Source of the DNA: Asparagopsis taxiformis
Taxonomy: Eukaryota > Rhodophyta > Florideophyceae > Bonnemaisoniales > Bonnemaisoniaceae
Length of the DNA: 33,996 bases
Direction of reading: 5' to 3'
NCBI GenBank assembly: GCA_030407315.1
Contig: JALQPE010000353.1
Location: forward strand, 1 to 33,996
The notes under the pieces are model-generated. The model made no database searches, was not told where the DNA came from, and saw nothing but the letters and a program-made list of their open reading frames with translations. Below are positions 17,961 through 27,905 of the stretch, in pieces; position 1 is the first letter of the stretch, and each line of letters begins with the position of its first letter. Made by a program: the position numbers and the translations under genes.

Positions 17961-20900
17961 TCATGCAGCCCTCGGTGGAAATCCGTCTCGCCTACATAGT
18001 GCATATATCTCTCCACCCTCCAGCAGTCCGGGTCCGTGCCTTACCTCCCTCATGTTCTCATCATATTCGCATACACTCCCATTGCAATAGTGCATACCAA
18101 ACACCTCAGTGACTCCCTCACTCATCTCCACAATTACTGTTCGTCGCCTCTCTTCGACCTTGAACACTCCTTCATCAGTTTTTTGCAAACCCAGGCAAAC
18201 TCCATAAGCTGTACCTTGCTCATCTCTCGCACTCTCGTTCCTCAGGATAAAGAACGCTAGAACAATAAAAAACCGCGGTTCATAATTAATTCTTCCCCGC
18301 ATTATCTCTGATGTGAGACGAGACGCCGGGTACAGAATCGCTTGTGAAGTTGCACCATCCTCACATTTCATCTGTTCAGGGCAAACAGCATGGATGATAG
18401 CTCCTGATTCTAGAGAGCCAGACCTCTGCACTGTTTTCCTTCCCCACTCTGTCGTAGTGCTTCTAGAAACTCTTCTCACCCATTCGGCATACTTTCCACA
18501 CCCGCTTGTTCCGCTTCCGTACCTTTCGGTAAAGAACCGTTTGAAAACACCTACAGCACCCTCTGCCATATCACATTTTCCATTCATGTACTCCTTGACC
18601 TCGTCAATAGATATACCTCCATGCCCTCTCCACGTCACAATTTCACCATCCGCCGACAATATCTTTCCTCGACGCTGGGAGAGAAGCTGGAGAACCGGTT
18701 CCTGGAAGCAGTTTTTCACTACCTCGTCTTCCACATCTATTTCTCTCCCTAGCTCCTGTGAAAGAACGTTGACCATTTGAGAGCATTCGGACGAGGACCA
18801 ATGTTGTGGCTCCATGCCGATTTCGCGCAAAACAATGGCCACTCTCGTCTGCCAGTCATCCGCAAGAACTAATTCCAGCGCTGAAAGCTGTTCGCTTTGG
18901 TGATTGGACATTCTCACACCTTTCTTCAGCGGCTGATGCATCCGTTCGAATATAAGCTCCTGCACGTGCTTCACAGAGCCGTAGGCAGGAAGCGTATGAA
19001 CACAAAACTCGACAAGACGATGAACATTAGGCTTGTCCAAATGTGCTCCTGCTCCCTTCACTTTCCGACAATACTCATTCAACGTCTCCACGTAGTCTAC
19101 AGTTCTTCCCAGAATGTATTCATTCCTGCCACCTTCTCCGTCAGCCGTCTCTACTTCATGGGGACCGTCTTTCCACCATACGGGCATGAAACTAATACAC
19201 GAAACCAGCTTCTGAAACATCACTACTAGTTTGACGGCCCCATCAAATTTTTCACGATGACCTTCCCCTTTCCCATCCATCATTCGAGCTGCGTTTTCGA
19301 ATGCCATAGGTGCTATCAGAAGCACACTGAATATGTCACTCATGTTCATGGAAAGCAGATTGTTGGTTCCAAATAAACGGTTCTGCCTTCCCATCCTGAA
19401 CTTCTTCAGAGCGCCCAGAATTTGCAATTCAGCTACCTCTCGAATTCGTGGGCTGGCAGCTGAAATACAAGCGTTCAGTACATCTTGTGCCAGTCCAGAC
19501 AATAGATGGTCAGGTGCTATCACTGCGGAACGGTACGGGTCAAAAATTGCTGGGACAACTGAAACTCCGTTTTCCGTCTTCGGTACTTCTTCCTGCACTG
19601 CTTCCAAGGAAGTGCTCAGGACATGAAATGGTAAATCTTCCCCTTCTTCTGCAGCCAGTCCGAGAGTGCGAAGCTGGGTTTCTGTGGCATCCTTACGTGT
19701 CGATGCATTCCGATACTTGCTCCTGGCATGCGTCGATGTTTGCCCGTTCACTACCGAAGTGTATGCATTCTTCGTGCCACCAGTACTGCTCAGGTCATAT
19801 TTGCGGAAACTGCAGATGTGGCACGGAGAGTTTGATGTGTGTCCAAGAACATCCAGGGTATGTGAAACTGCAGGATAGTCTCCAATGCTCCCCACTGGGT
19901 CTAGAAATACCACAATATCTTCTCCCTCTGCATTTTTCGTTGGGAAACCCTCTGTGCTTCCTCGCACTATATCTTGAACGATATATCGCAATACACAATT
20001 TGTGGACACTCCCGGAGGTGGCAAACCAATCACTCGAACCGCTTGGTAGCTTCCCCTTTTCCGAGGCGGTAGATTGAGAGGTAACATATAGCATCCACCA
20101 AAACTTCCCTTCCTGCTTGTGAATGGTTCAAAGTCATCCGTGTAAAGGAGAAATCGGTAAACAAAGTAGTTTCGACCATCCTCCAGCTTTCCCCAACATG
20201 GTGCATCTTCTCGCGGAGACGCTGGGTGCCATTGCGACCTGTGGTCTCCGAAACCATCCGAGAACACCCCTGAAACACGAATTTCTTCATAGTTGGGGCT
20301 TCCTAGTCTATCGGGCGGGTTTCTGGCTTCAGCAAAGCTCGCGCCCGGTGAAAAGCAAAGTAACATGGTGGATGCTTCTCCGACCTGCTCTTTCAAATAC
20401 CTGTTCACCAATACGACGTGTGGAACAATATCACCCTCTTCCATTCCAATTGGTAATAGAACGGTTATCACGTCCCCAGCTCGTGTTCCTTTTCCCTTGG
20501 CTCCTGCTCCGATTACACATTGCGATATCGCTCGCAGAGCATGCTGCCTCTCCCATTCCAATAGATGTGACATTCGCGGCTGCAGATATTTTTCGACATG
20601 CACATCATGCTCACCGTCGTGTCGAGCCTCATAGGTAACTATGGTCCTAGCATGAAGTTCCCACAACGACGTAACCGCCACTCTTCTCCTCTTCGGTTTC
20701 CCACCATCTCTGTCATTCTTCCTGAACCCTTTTGCTCTTTCGATGACGGCAACCTGACGAGCTCCTGGATGACATCGGATTCGAATTGCTGTTCCATCAG
20801 GTACATAAATGTGCTTCAAACCCTTTTTCCCATCGCTGTCAATGGGAACAACTGCTGTGCGAACGAATGGGTCGCTCAAAACACCCCTCCTGCACTTTGC

Positions 20901-21764
20901 AATGAACGAATCTTCAATGCTGCACTCTGCGGTTGATTTTTCTCCTTCCGAGCTTCGATTGTTCGCATCACTGCGGAATGCTTTAAAGATTGGTCGAGTC
21001 TGGACATCTTTCAGAGCCCATGTGCTTGGGAGTACAATACGAACTTTCGCCATTCCTCCACAATTGTCTCTGTCATCTGTTGTTCCACGGGTTCCTACTG
21101 CACCTCGATGCTGTGCAGCTCTTGCTCCGCTCTTTCGAAGGTCTATCGGAAACTCGATGTCACAGCTCTTTGCATAGCAGTGTTTCCTCAAGAATGGTAG
21201 TATCTTCTGTCGCATCACAGAGTCCGACGGGACGTGCTCACTTGGATCTCTGCGGAAATTCATTCCGAACAGGGTACCTTCATAGTGGGCTCTTGTCATT
21301 CTTTGAGTTCCACTCAGCTGAAGAGCCCCATACATCGCAGGCCATTGTAGTAATGCCTTGAAATCACCACATGCTTCATCCCCAGCATTTCGGTCTATCG
21401 GGCCTCCAGTTGAAATGGAATCAGAACCTCGTCCGGTTGCTTCTTCCGATTCCATTAGCGTGCTCGATGCTACGTAGATGTCACTTCCAGCTTCATCGTT
21501 GTTGCTGTACACATCAATACAACCTTCTATTGTGTCACCCATAGGGATTGGGGACTCCAATAGGTCATCTGTGGTACACTCACGTCGTAGCTCATTACCT
21601 CTCGGGATTTCTTTGTTCATGCAGGCTGCATCACTGCTGCGGATTTCTCCCTGCAGTTTCCCAGGAAGCTGTTTACTGGGACTGGCCACATTGAGTGAAT
21701 CGAATCTCGCCTTTGTCCTACGACTTGTGGTTTTCTTTCGAATAGGAGTCCGTCTCGGAGCCAT
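17961..21764 (-). CDS. KDZ/Plavaka-like DDE transposase
   Basis: An intronless frame of 1,267 aa; the ATG at 21764 has A at -3 and G at +4. The N-terminus is strongly basic (MAPRRTPIRKKTTSRRTKAR), a likely nuclear signal. Three blocks support a transposase of the KDZ (Kyakuja-Dileera-Zisupton)/Plavaka/tnp2 kind: FLLYTDDFEPF with Asp543-Asp544, DPVGSIGDYPA with Asp629 and a nearby CHIC zinc-type pair (Cys648, Cys651), and ELIFERMHQPLKK with Glu940 and His943, the expected E..H...K block. These would give the catalytic D-D-E set. It would cut and rejoin DNA at element ends. It shares strand with copies A and B and is separated from B by array 5. No equivalent is seen in the decayed cassette. 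The family assignment is from motif layout only; a tnp2-like relative is the main alternative. Confidence 0.72.
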   Translation of the reverse strand: MAPRRTPIRKKTTSRRTKARFDSLNVASPSKQLPGKLQGEIRSSDAACMNKEIPRGNELRRECTTDDLLESPIPMGDTIEGCIDVYSNNDEAGSDIYVASSTLMESEEATGRGSDSISTGGPIDRNAGDEACGDFKALLQWPAMYGALQLSGTQRMTRAHYEGTLFGMNFRRDPSEHVPSDSVMRQKILPFLRKHCYAKSCDIEFPIDLRKSGARAAQHRGAVGTRGTTDDRDNCGGMAKVRIVLPSTWALKDVQTRPIFKAFRSDANNRSSEGEKSTAECSIEDSFIAKCRRGVLSDPFVRTAVVPIDSDGKKGLKHIYVPDGTAIRIRCHPGARQVAVIERAKGFRKNDRDGGKPKRRRVAVTSLWELHARTIVTYEARHDGEHDVHVEKYLQPRMSHLLEWERQHALRAISQCVIGAGAKGKGTRAGDVITVLLPIGMEEGDIVPHVVLVNRYLKEQVGEASTMLLCFSPGASFAEARNPPDRLGSPNYEEIRVSGVFSDGFGDHRSQWHPASPREDAPCWGKLEDGRNYFVYRFLLYTDDFEPFTSRKGSFGGCYMLPLNLPPRKRGSYQAVRVIGLPPPGVSTNCVLRYIVQDIVRGSTEGFPTKNAEGEDIVVFLDPVGSIGDYPAVSHTLDVLGHTSNSPCHICSFRKYDLSSTGGTKNAYTSVVNGQTSTHARSKYRNASTRKDATETQLRTLGLAAEEGEDLPFHVLSTSLEAVQEEVPKTENGVSVVPAIFDPYRSAVIAPDHLLSGLAQDVLNACISAASPRIREVAELQILGALKKFRMGRQNRLFGTNNLLSMNMSDIFSVLLIAPMAFENAARMMDGKGEGHREKFDGAVKLVVMFQKLVSCISFMPVWWKDGPHEVETADGEGGRNEYILGRTVDYVETLNEYCRKVKGAGAHLDKPNVHRLVEFCVHTLPAYGSVKHVQELIFERMHQPLKKGVRMSNHQSEQLSALELVLADDWQTRVAIVLREIGMEPQHWSSSECSQMVNVLSQELGREIDVEDEVVKNCFQEPVLQLLSQRRGKILSADGEIVTWRGHGGISIDEVKEYMNGKCDMAEGAVGVFKRFFTERYGSGTSGCGKYAEWVRRVSRSTTTEWGRKTVQRSGSLESGAIIHAVCPEQMKCEDGATSQAILYPASRLTSEIMRGRINYEPRFFIVLAFFILRNESARDEQGTAYGVCLGLQKTDEGVFKVEERRRTVIVEMSEGVTEVFGMHYCNGSVCEYDENMREVRHGPGLLEGGEIYALCRRDGFPPRAA

Positions 21765-22723
21765 CTTGATGTTTTTGTTCTTTTCTTCTTCGCTCAGTTT
21801 TGTTGCATAGAATACAACTCTAAACTTCTATGACATGACTACTATCTCAATACAGTACTACTACTTTTAACCGTTACGAAACCTTTCCAGGCTTTCATTC
21901 GATCCAATGAACTGGTTCACCACAATGCTTTGCCCTATGCTCATTGCTTTATGCACATTGATTGCTATTTCATCCGGACTCAACATCGTTTTGCTATCTT
22001 GTATCGCATCCCCTAACCACAAACCCAGCCAAGATGTATCCATTTCCGGAAAACGGCCGTTTATTTCGCAGTGATGCTCTAGGCACTAATACTGAATCTG
22101 ATTTTCTCATACACGTACTTCCTACTCGTATACTCTACCATTTTCGGCCCTATTTACAAGTTGAAAGCACAATCTCTCGTTGAATCGTACTCGGTGTGAT
22201 ATCTTAAATTAGCATAAATTTATATATTGCAATGCAGATTCACTGCTCGCTTGCAACATGAAAATTATAAAATTTCTCCCACACTGCTGTTTCCTAGCCG
22301 CCCACATCCACGTGGCCCGCTTTGACTGCCTGCCAAGTGTGCTCAGAGCATGCAATGACGTCATCGATATATACCGTCCAAATCATCACTGGAAGCGCGG
22401 ACTCCTCGTCCAGGAAAGTGCGCCATTTTTCCTACTCCTCGCCTCCCCCTTTCCAGTAGGCCCGATATGCTAGTGTTTTTCCTATATTTCTGTAGTGATG
22501 ACGTCATTATAGACTAGAGAAGGCGGTAGAAGATACAATAATTTTGCGCCTGTTCTGCCAGGTCATGTGCTTCAAAGCGTAATTCGCACCCTAGGTATCG
22601 TTTTTCTGGGCCTCCCATCGCACCGCTCCGTTTCAAATTCATCCCTCTATTGTTAGAGTACACGTCATTTCCGCCCGCAGAGTGCTACTTAAACAACAGA
22701 TTCTGGAGATCCCTGTTTCCATC
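21765..22723. other. Gene-free region upstream of the transposase
   Basis: No supported gene; frames of 71-73 codons look random. Two perfect TGACGTCA palindromes (CRE/bZIP-type sites) occur at 22356-22363 and 22499-22506, 143 bp apart. A TTTCCGCCCGC stretch near 22668-22678 resembles an E2F-type site, just left of the hairpin. Confidence 0.35.
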
Positions 22724-23300
22724 TTCATATCCGTCGGAAGCAAAGCAACAACCCTGGCCGTGGAAGCCGTATAGATCATCTAAACTGCTTCCAAAGCGTA
22801 AGTTTTAGATCATCAATACGGCTCCCAAGGCCAAAGTTGTTGCTTTGTCTCCGACGGATATGAACCATGATGGTACGTTTCCACAACTCACGCCACTAAC
22901 CCAGTTTTCTATTCGTTTTCTCTTTCTCAGGTTTCCAGTCGGTGAGTGTTCCAATTCTACTTTCATTTATCTTTCTCTCTTACCACTTCTCCACTAATTT
23001 TCTTTTCTGCCTGTGAGTACATATCTCAATTTGGGATGCAATGGTATTTGTTAAGGTACGTTAGTCTCCTAATCACCATCAATTTCCCTCTCCAATTCAA
23101 CGTCACTAACTTGTTTCCTTTCTCTACATCATTTTTTCTTCTTCTCTTCATTTCCTAGCTTATTCATGCAGCTCAATCAGTTGATAGATTTCTAGACTTT
23201 TCTAGTAGTTTTAGTTTTACTCGTCGGAATAGTGTTAGTTGTAGTAGCATTTTTAACATAGGGATTGTTTATTCTCAATGTAGCCTGCGCAAATAAACAA
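22690..23300 (+). ncRNA. Possible spliced non-coding transcript carrying the hairpin
   Basis: To the right of the hairpin are good splice-like signals: TTTCTCAG at 22923-22930, donor-like GTGAGT at 22942 and 23013, a long pyrimidine tract ending TTTCCTAG at 23158, and AATAAA at 23292. No long frame spans them. In a window where all recognisable genes are intronless this cluster stands out. The call is speculative. Confidence 0.2.
22724..22864. repeat. 141-bp imperfect inverted repeat (hairpin)
   Basis: Arms of about 63 bp run from TTCATATCCGTCGGA to the matching end TCCGACGGATATGAA, with a loop of about 14 bases (GCTTCCAAAGCGTA). Mismatches are scattered and few. It could be a small foldback element or an RNA hairpin of microRNA-precursor size. 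Confidence 0.75.
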
Positions 23301-23576
23301 ATCCAGAGTGAAGCTTCCCATATCGCACCCTCTTAGATTGCTACCTATCCTACCGCGTATACCTCTCGCTAGCTCATAGTCACTACGAAATAAAAATTCC
23401 TAGCCGTACTATTCTGTCCATTCCCATATGAATACCGTCCATGCCCCATCCTCATAGCGCTAGAACTGCCTTCCTCTACCCCAGAAAGATGCCCACGACA
23501 GCGTGACGCTCCATCTCATCCACCACTCCCAGACACCGAATTTTACTATATCAGGACACTACTTTTACTGTCTCCA
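23301..23576. other. Gene-free region left of the 35-bp array
   Basis: I see no gene, repeat or palindrome here. Confidence 0.4.
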
Positions 23577-24118
23577 GGTGCTGCCCAGGGCAGCACGAAA
23601 TACTGTCTCCAGGTGCTGCCCAGGGCAGCACGAAATACTGTCTCCAGGTGCTGCCCAGGGCAGCACGAAATACTGTCTCCAGGTGCTGCCCAGGGCAGCA
23701 CGAAATACTGTCTACAGGTGCTGCCCAGGGCAGCACAAAGTACTGTCTACAGGTGCTGCCCAGGGCAGCACGAAATACTGTCTACAGGTGCTGCCCAGGG
23801 CAGCACAAAGTACTGTCTACAGGTGCTGCCCAGGGCAGCACAAAGTACTGTCTACAGGTGCTGCCCAGGGCAGCACAAAGTACTGTCTACAGGTACTGCC
23901 CAGGGCAGCACAAAGTACTGTCTACAGGTACTGCCCAGGGCAGCACAATACTGTCTCCAGGTACTGCCCAGGACAGTGAAAATCACTGTCTCCAGGTACT
24001 GCCCAGGACAGTGAAAATCACTGTCTCCAGGTACTGCCCAGGACAGTGAAAATCACTGTCTCCAGGTACTGCCCAGGACAGTGAAAATCACTGTCTCCAG
24101 GTACTGCCCAGGACAGTG
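23577..24118. repeat. Tandem array of 35-bp palindromic units
   Basis: Sixteen head-to-tail units start at 23577 and repeat every 35 bp, except one 33-bp step at 23927-23960. The first eleven carry G(G)T(G/A)CTGCCCAGGGCAGCAC; in the first nine, GTGCTGCCC, one central A and its complement form a perfect 19-bp palindrome. The last five carry ACTGCCCAGGACAGT. Changes spread along the array in order (TCTCC to TCTAC, GGTG to GGTA, then the second type), as expected from stepwise local duplication. Frames through it encode repeats in all three phases because 35 is not a multiple of 3, so they are not genes. Confidence 0.9.
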
Positions 24119-24460
24119 CACCGTGTTGGTTCCATCTATTGTCCCAGGCAGCGTATTTCACTATCCGGCCATGTTGCCTTGGCCAATACAAAACACTATC
24201 CGCCAACACTGCCCAGTACAGTAAATTACATCATATCCAACTATTGAATAAATCATTAATTTTTACTGTCTCCATTCACTGCCTCAGACAGTACTGTGAG
24301 ACAGTGTTTTTTACTGTCTGCAGACAGTGTTCCGTACTGTCTGCCAGACAGTGCAAATCACTGTCTCCAAGTGTGGCATTAATTTTCATTTGCCGCATAG
24401 TGATTTTTACTGTCTCAGACAGTAAAAATCACTGTCTCGCAGTACTGTCTGAGGCCCCCT
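24119..24460. repeat. Degenerate ACTGTCT/AGACAGT palindromes
   Basis: Decayed continuation of the 35-bp array. Many paired ACTGTCT and AGACAGT words remain, including ACTGTCTGCAGACAGT near 24316-24331. At 24399-24433 there is a perfect 35-base palindrome with one central C; its arms begin AGTGATTTTTACTGTCT. Confidence 0.7.
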
Positions 24461-24469
24461 TTTCAACAC

Positions 24470-26972
24470 CGTAGTGCGTAGGAGCGTCGTAGAACTGAGG
24501 GATACAGGACTCGCATTCGCCCTTTCCAGCGCACAGAGAACGAACGGAGAGTCTGTGGTTGTCGTTTTGGAAAGGACATGTCTGCCTGGATAACAACACG
24601 ATGATTCTGGGCTTCGAAAGCGCCTACATGATGTGTAGCCCTACATGGTTTTCGACTTCTGAGAAATTCCAATTCCTCTGCTGTCTTGCTAATCGTACTG
24701 ACGGGTGGTGCCATCCTGACACTACTCAGATCTTCTGCTTCCGTCCCCGTTAGTGAAACTCCGCGAGAATGCAGGTTATCCAGGCACTTGGATATTCTGT
24801 TGATGCAAAGGTTGAGTCTTTTGACAGAAGCCGTACTAGTGTTCTGTGTATGACTGTATGATAGGCATTGATGTATTCTGATCCAAGTACGAAGCGATGG
24901 AAGGGCTGCGCACTAAATTTTCCTCAGCCTAACCGTTCGGATTGAACGCCTTCATCGAAGCAAGAATAGAACAATCCATTCGCATTGGTGGTCACGAAAG
25001 ACTCAAGGTTGGAAGAAATGGCAACGTGAAAATGCGTGTGAAGCCAAGTTATGGTCTGCGACTTGAAAATTCTCTACGAGACTGAACAGCGCAAGCAGCA
25101 TCCAGATCTCTTTCTCGAGAAAGAAGATCGTCTTGAGTCGAATGAATCAATGCAGCACAGCACTCGCCGTTAGGTACAGGTAGAAGGAAACCTACCAATG
25201 ACTTCTGGATCCCAGTATCATCCAGCATGGATGGGAGGGCTTCGTCCGCAATGGACACGGTTTATGCAAGATGTTCGGAGGATACACCGTCAGCGGAGGC
25301 AGTGGTGAGGAAGAGTGGGTACCGGATCATATTGTTGCAATTGAAAAAGGTCCCATGAAGAGATTTTGCGTGGCTTACAACGTAACAGCCTCGAGGTTAG
25401 TGCACCAGGTTAACACTGATTCCATTTGGCATGCTTTCAGGGCATACTATTGATGGACAAGCCAACTTGTGCTCACGATCCACCCTTCAACACGCGGAGG
25501 GAGAAAGGCAAGCCATTCAGACTATGATGACATCATAGCGCACAAATGTGTCGTACTGGAAAGGACATTTCTCGAATGCTGCGCCTGGAGACATGCCCCT
25601 GATATTTTCCAGTATAAACAGTTGGTTGGGTGGGGAGAAGCTCTTCAAAATTCAGAAAGCGGGGAACAATCCATGCGTACAGACGATGTTCCTCTCATTC
25701 TAAGCCGTCGTCCCTACTATTCATCCAAAACCCAATGAACAAATCGTGTTTCATTACACAACATTCACGAGTGTGTTTGTCACAGTTTCAAACGTGGGGA
25801 TGGGAGCGGCCGCGTTTGAAATGGTTGATTATTCTTGTGTCATAACCGTGACCTTCACGACATCCAGGTACGTGAACGCAATCGCACTGCCCAAAGCTCG
25901 GACCTGGTGAGTCATGAACTTCGAAGACAAAGGCTACGTGCGGAGCAGAAGCCTCTGTCCATACTTCGAGAGCTTATTTCAAGGTTTTCAAAAGCCAGGA
26001 GACATTGTGGTAGATCTATTCTCCGGAACGTATTCTACTGCAATAGCTTGCATGACATGAGAGATGGTCTGTATCCGCAAGTTTATGGATTGAAAGCGCC
26101 ATGCCATGGATCAGCTCAGCCGTTGTTGCTGGATTTGCTTTGTTGGCAAGGTCGAGACGGAGTTTTTGGGGGAGGCAACCAAAAATGACATATCGAGTAT
26201 TCTCGCTACAAAGAATGGAATTACTCGTAAGGCAATGTAGGAATTGAAAGACTTCGACATCGAAGTGATGCGCCTGATGGATTCCCAGTCGGTATCTTCA
26301 CTACCACTGCATATGTTGCGATTTTGTCTCCTCTGTTGCGCGGGATCAAGCATGCTCCGAAGACTTGCCGAAGTCCCATGAATTGAATGGGGCGTAGAAG
26401 ATTTAGGCAAGGTTTTCTCCTCCGTTTGACCCTGAGATGATGCTTGCAGTAGATGCCTCCTTTCACAACGTTATTGTTGCTGCATCGACAGTTCGAGAGG
26501 GGATTGGGGGTTTTTTGCCGCAGAAGATTTAGAGAGGGGCTCTGTTGTTGGATGGTATAATGGGGACAATTTTTATACGGAAATTGGGGAGAATGAACCG
26601 CAACGCAGTCGCTTGTACGGACCGGACGGGTTCAGTTGTACTGGTGAAAGATTCAAAACTTCAACATGGAGATGGAGACCAGTGTCATCGGAGAAGAAGC
26701 ACCGTCGACAAGATATATCTTGTACCAGCGGAATACAATGTCTGCAGCTACCTCAACGACAGTAGACCATTGACGGAATGGAGAGAGTTGCAAATGTGCA
26801 ACGCAGAAAAAATGCGGAGTTCCGAGTTCACAAAGACGTCAATCCTACTTGCGACTTCAGGTATGCAGTAGCAAAACCTGATCTCATCCTAGCGCAGGTT
26901 GTAGTAGATGTTCGAGCTGGAGAAGAGATATTCGTTGACTATGGATCGCGCTACTGGACTGCAGAGAAGTAG
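24470..26972 (+). pseudogene. Methyltransferase-SET pseudogene lacking the ParB domain
   Basis: Colinear with the fusion gene at 2618-6085 from about residue 330 to its end. Matching pieces lie in shifting frames: ILGFES...LANRTDG (about 24600-24705, matching VLGYED...LPNRSDG), the DPPF region decayed to a frame reading TIHPSTRGG (about 25475-25500), LRELISRFSK (near 25960-25990), KIYLVPAEYNVCSYLND (about 26710-26760) and EEIFVDYGSRYW (about 26924-26960). Frameshifts and stops are numerous. The ParB-coding third is absent, and the lost part is where the 35-bp array now ends. No functional protein is expected. It heads the decayed second cassette on the same strand as the intact gene heads the first. 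Confidence 0.85.
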
Positions 26973-27107
26973 GACAGTTTTTAGGCGTCCAATTACAGAT
27001 ATCAAGAGTACCATCCAGCAATAAAAAGTCTTTGCATCTGAACTCGTGGTACAACGTTGTAGTACTACAATCTACCTGAGCGATAATAACAGACTTTTAT
27101 TTGCTGA
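26973..27107. other. Spacer between pseudogene and palindrome array
   Basis: Short, with no recognisable feature. Confidence 0.4.
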
Positions 27108-27560
27108 GCGGTGCCAGTCAGCCCACGCCCAATGATAGTGCTGCACTGGGCTTTGCCATGCCAAAATTACCGGGATTATTTTGGGTGTGGCCAGCCCAAG
27201 TGCAGCTCTGCCATTGGCTGTCATGAACGCAGCGGTAGCCAATGGAATTGCTGCACCTGGGCTTTGCCATGCCAAAATAATACCGGGTATTATTTTGGTG
27301 TGGCCAGCCCAAGTGCAGCACTACATTGGCTCTCATGAACGCAGCGGCAGCCAATGGAATTGCTGCACCTGGGCTTTGCCATGCCAAAATAATACCGGGT
27401 ATTATTTTGGGTGTGGCCAGTCCAAGTGCAGCACTATTCATTGGGTCATGAAGCAGCGGCAGCAATGGAATGGCTGCACTTGGGCTTTGCCATGCCAAAA
27501 TAATACCGGGTATTATTTTGGCATGGGAAAGCCCAAGTGCAGCTCTGCCATGTCGAAGCT
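27108..27560. repeat. Palindrome array, family 2 (about 112-bp period)
   Basis: Four units are centred on ACC(G)GGT palindromes at 27172, 27285, 27397 and 27508 (intervals 113, 112, 111). The last three read AATAATACCGGGTATTATT; the first is diverged. The fourth lies in a 71-bp near-perfect palindrome at 27473-27543 whose arms begin GCTGCACTTGGGCTTT. Between the centres lie CATTGGCT...AGCCAATG inverted repeats. The sequence differs from family 1, but the design and period are the same. Confidence 0.85.
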
Positions 27561-27905
27561 GCCAAGGTTTGCTGCCAGGTTTGCATCTCAACTATAGTTA
27601 GTATACTAAGAAGAACAATTCAAGACCTTGGTTACTCGAGTGATGTGGAATTGTGGCAGTCTTGCAAAACTGTGCCATGCATGTAGGAAAGGAAAAGAGA
27701 TCAGTCTGTACGATGTAGGGTGTAGAAGCTATGCGGGGTGAGAGGTAGAGGAACTCTAATAGTGCAGTAGACTGACCGTGCTAATATTTTCAAAGTCATG
27801 AATAGGAGTAGATTTAGTTGTGGTAAAGGAAGTATACTACCGAAGCTAGCTTAGGATTGGCAGATGCTGCCTGTAGAGGGAGAGGCAAAGCAGTATTCTT
27901 GCAGA
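27561..27905. other. Gene-free region
   Basis: No gene or repeat recognised. The 3' end of pseudogene C begins at 27906. Confidence 0.4.

Noticed and set aside
22356..22506. Two TGACGTCA sites as a regulatory pair
   Set aside because: The palindromes are real, but two 8-bp sites in gene-free DNA do not establish function.
23503..24049. Frames of 133-158 codons through the 35-bp array, reading repeated CCPGQH and LPRAA motifs
   Set aside because: All three phases are open because the repeat is palindromic and 35 bp long; there is no independent coding evidence.
27118..27597. Frames of 138-157 codons on both strands over array family 2
   Set aside because: The near-symmetric repeat gives open frames on both strands; they are not genes.
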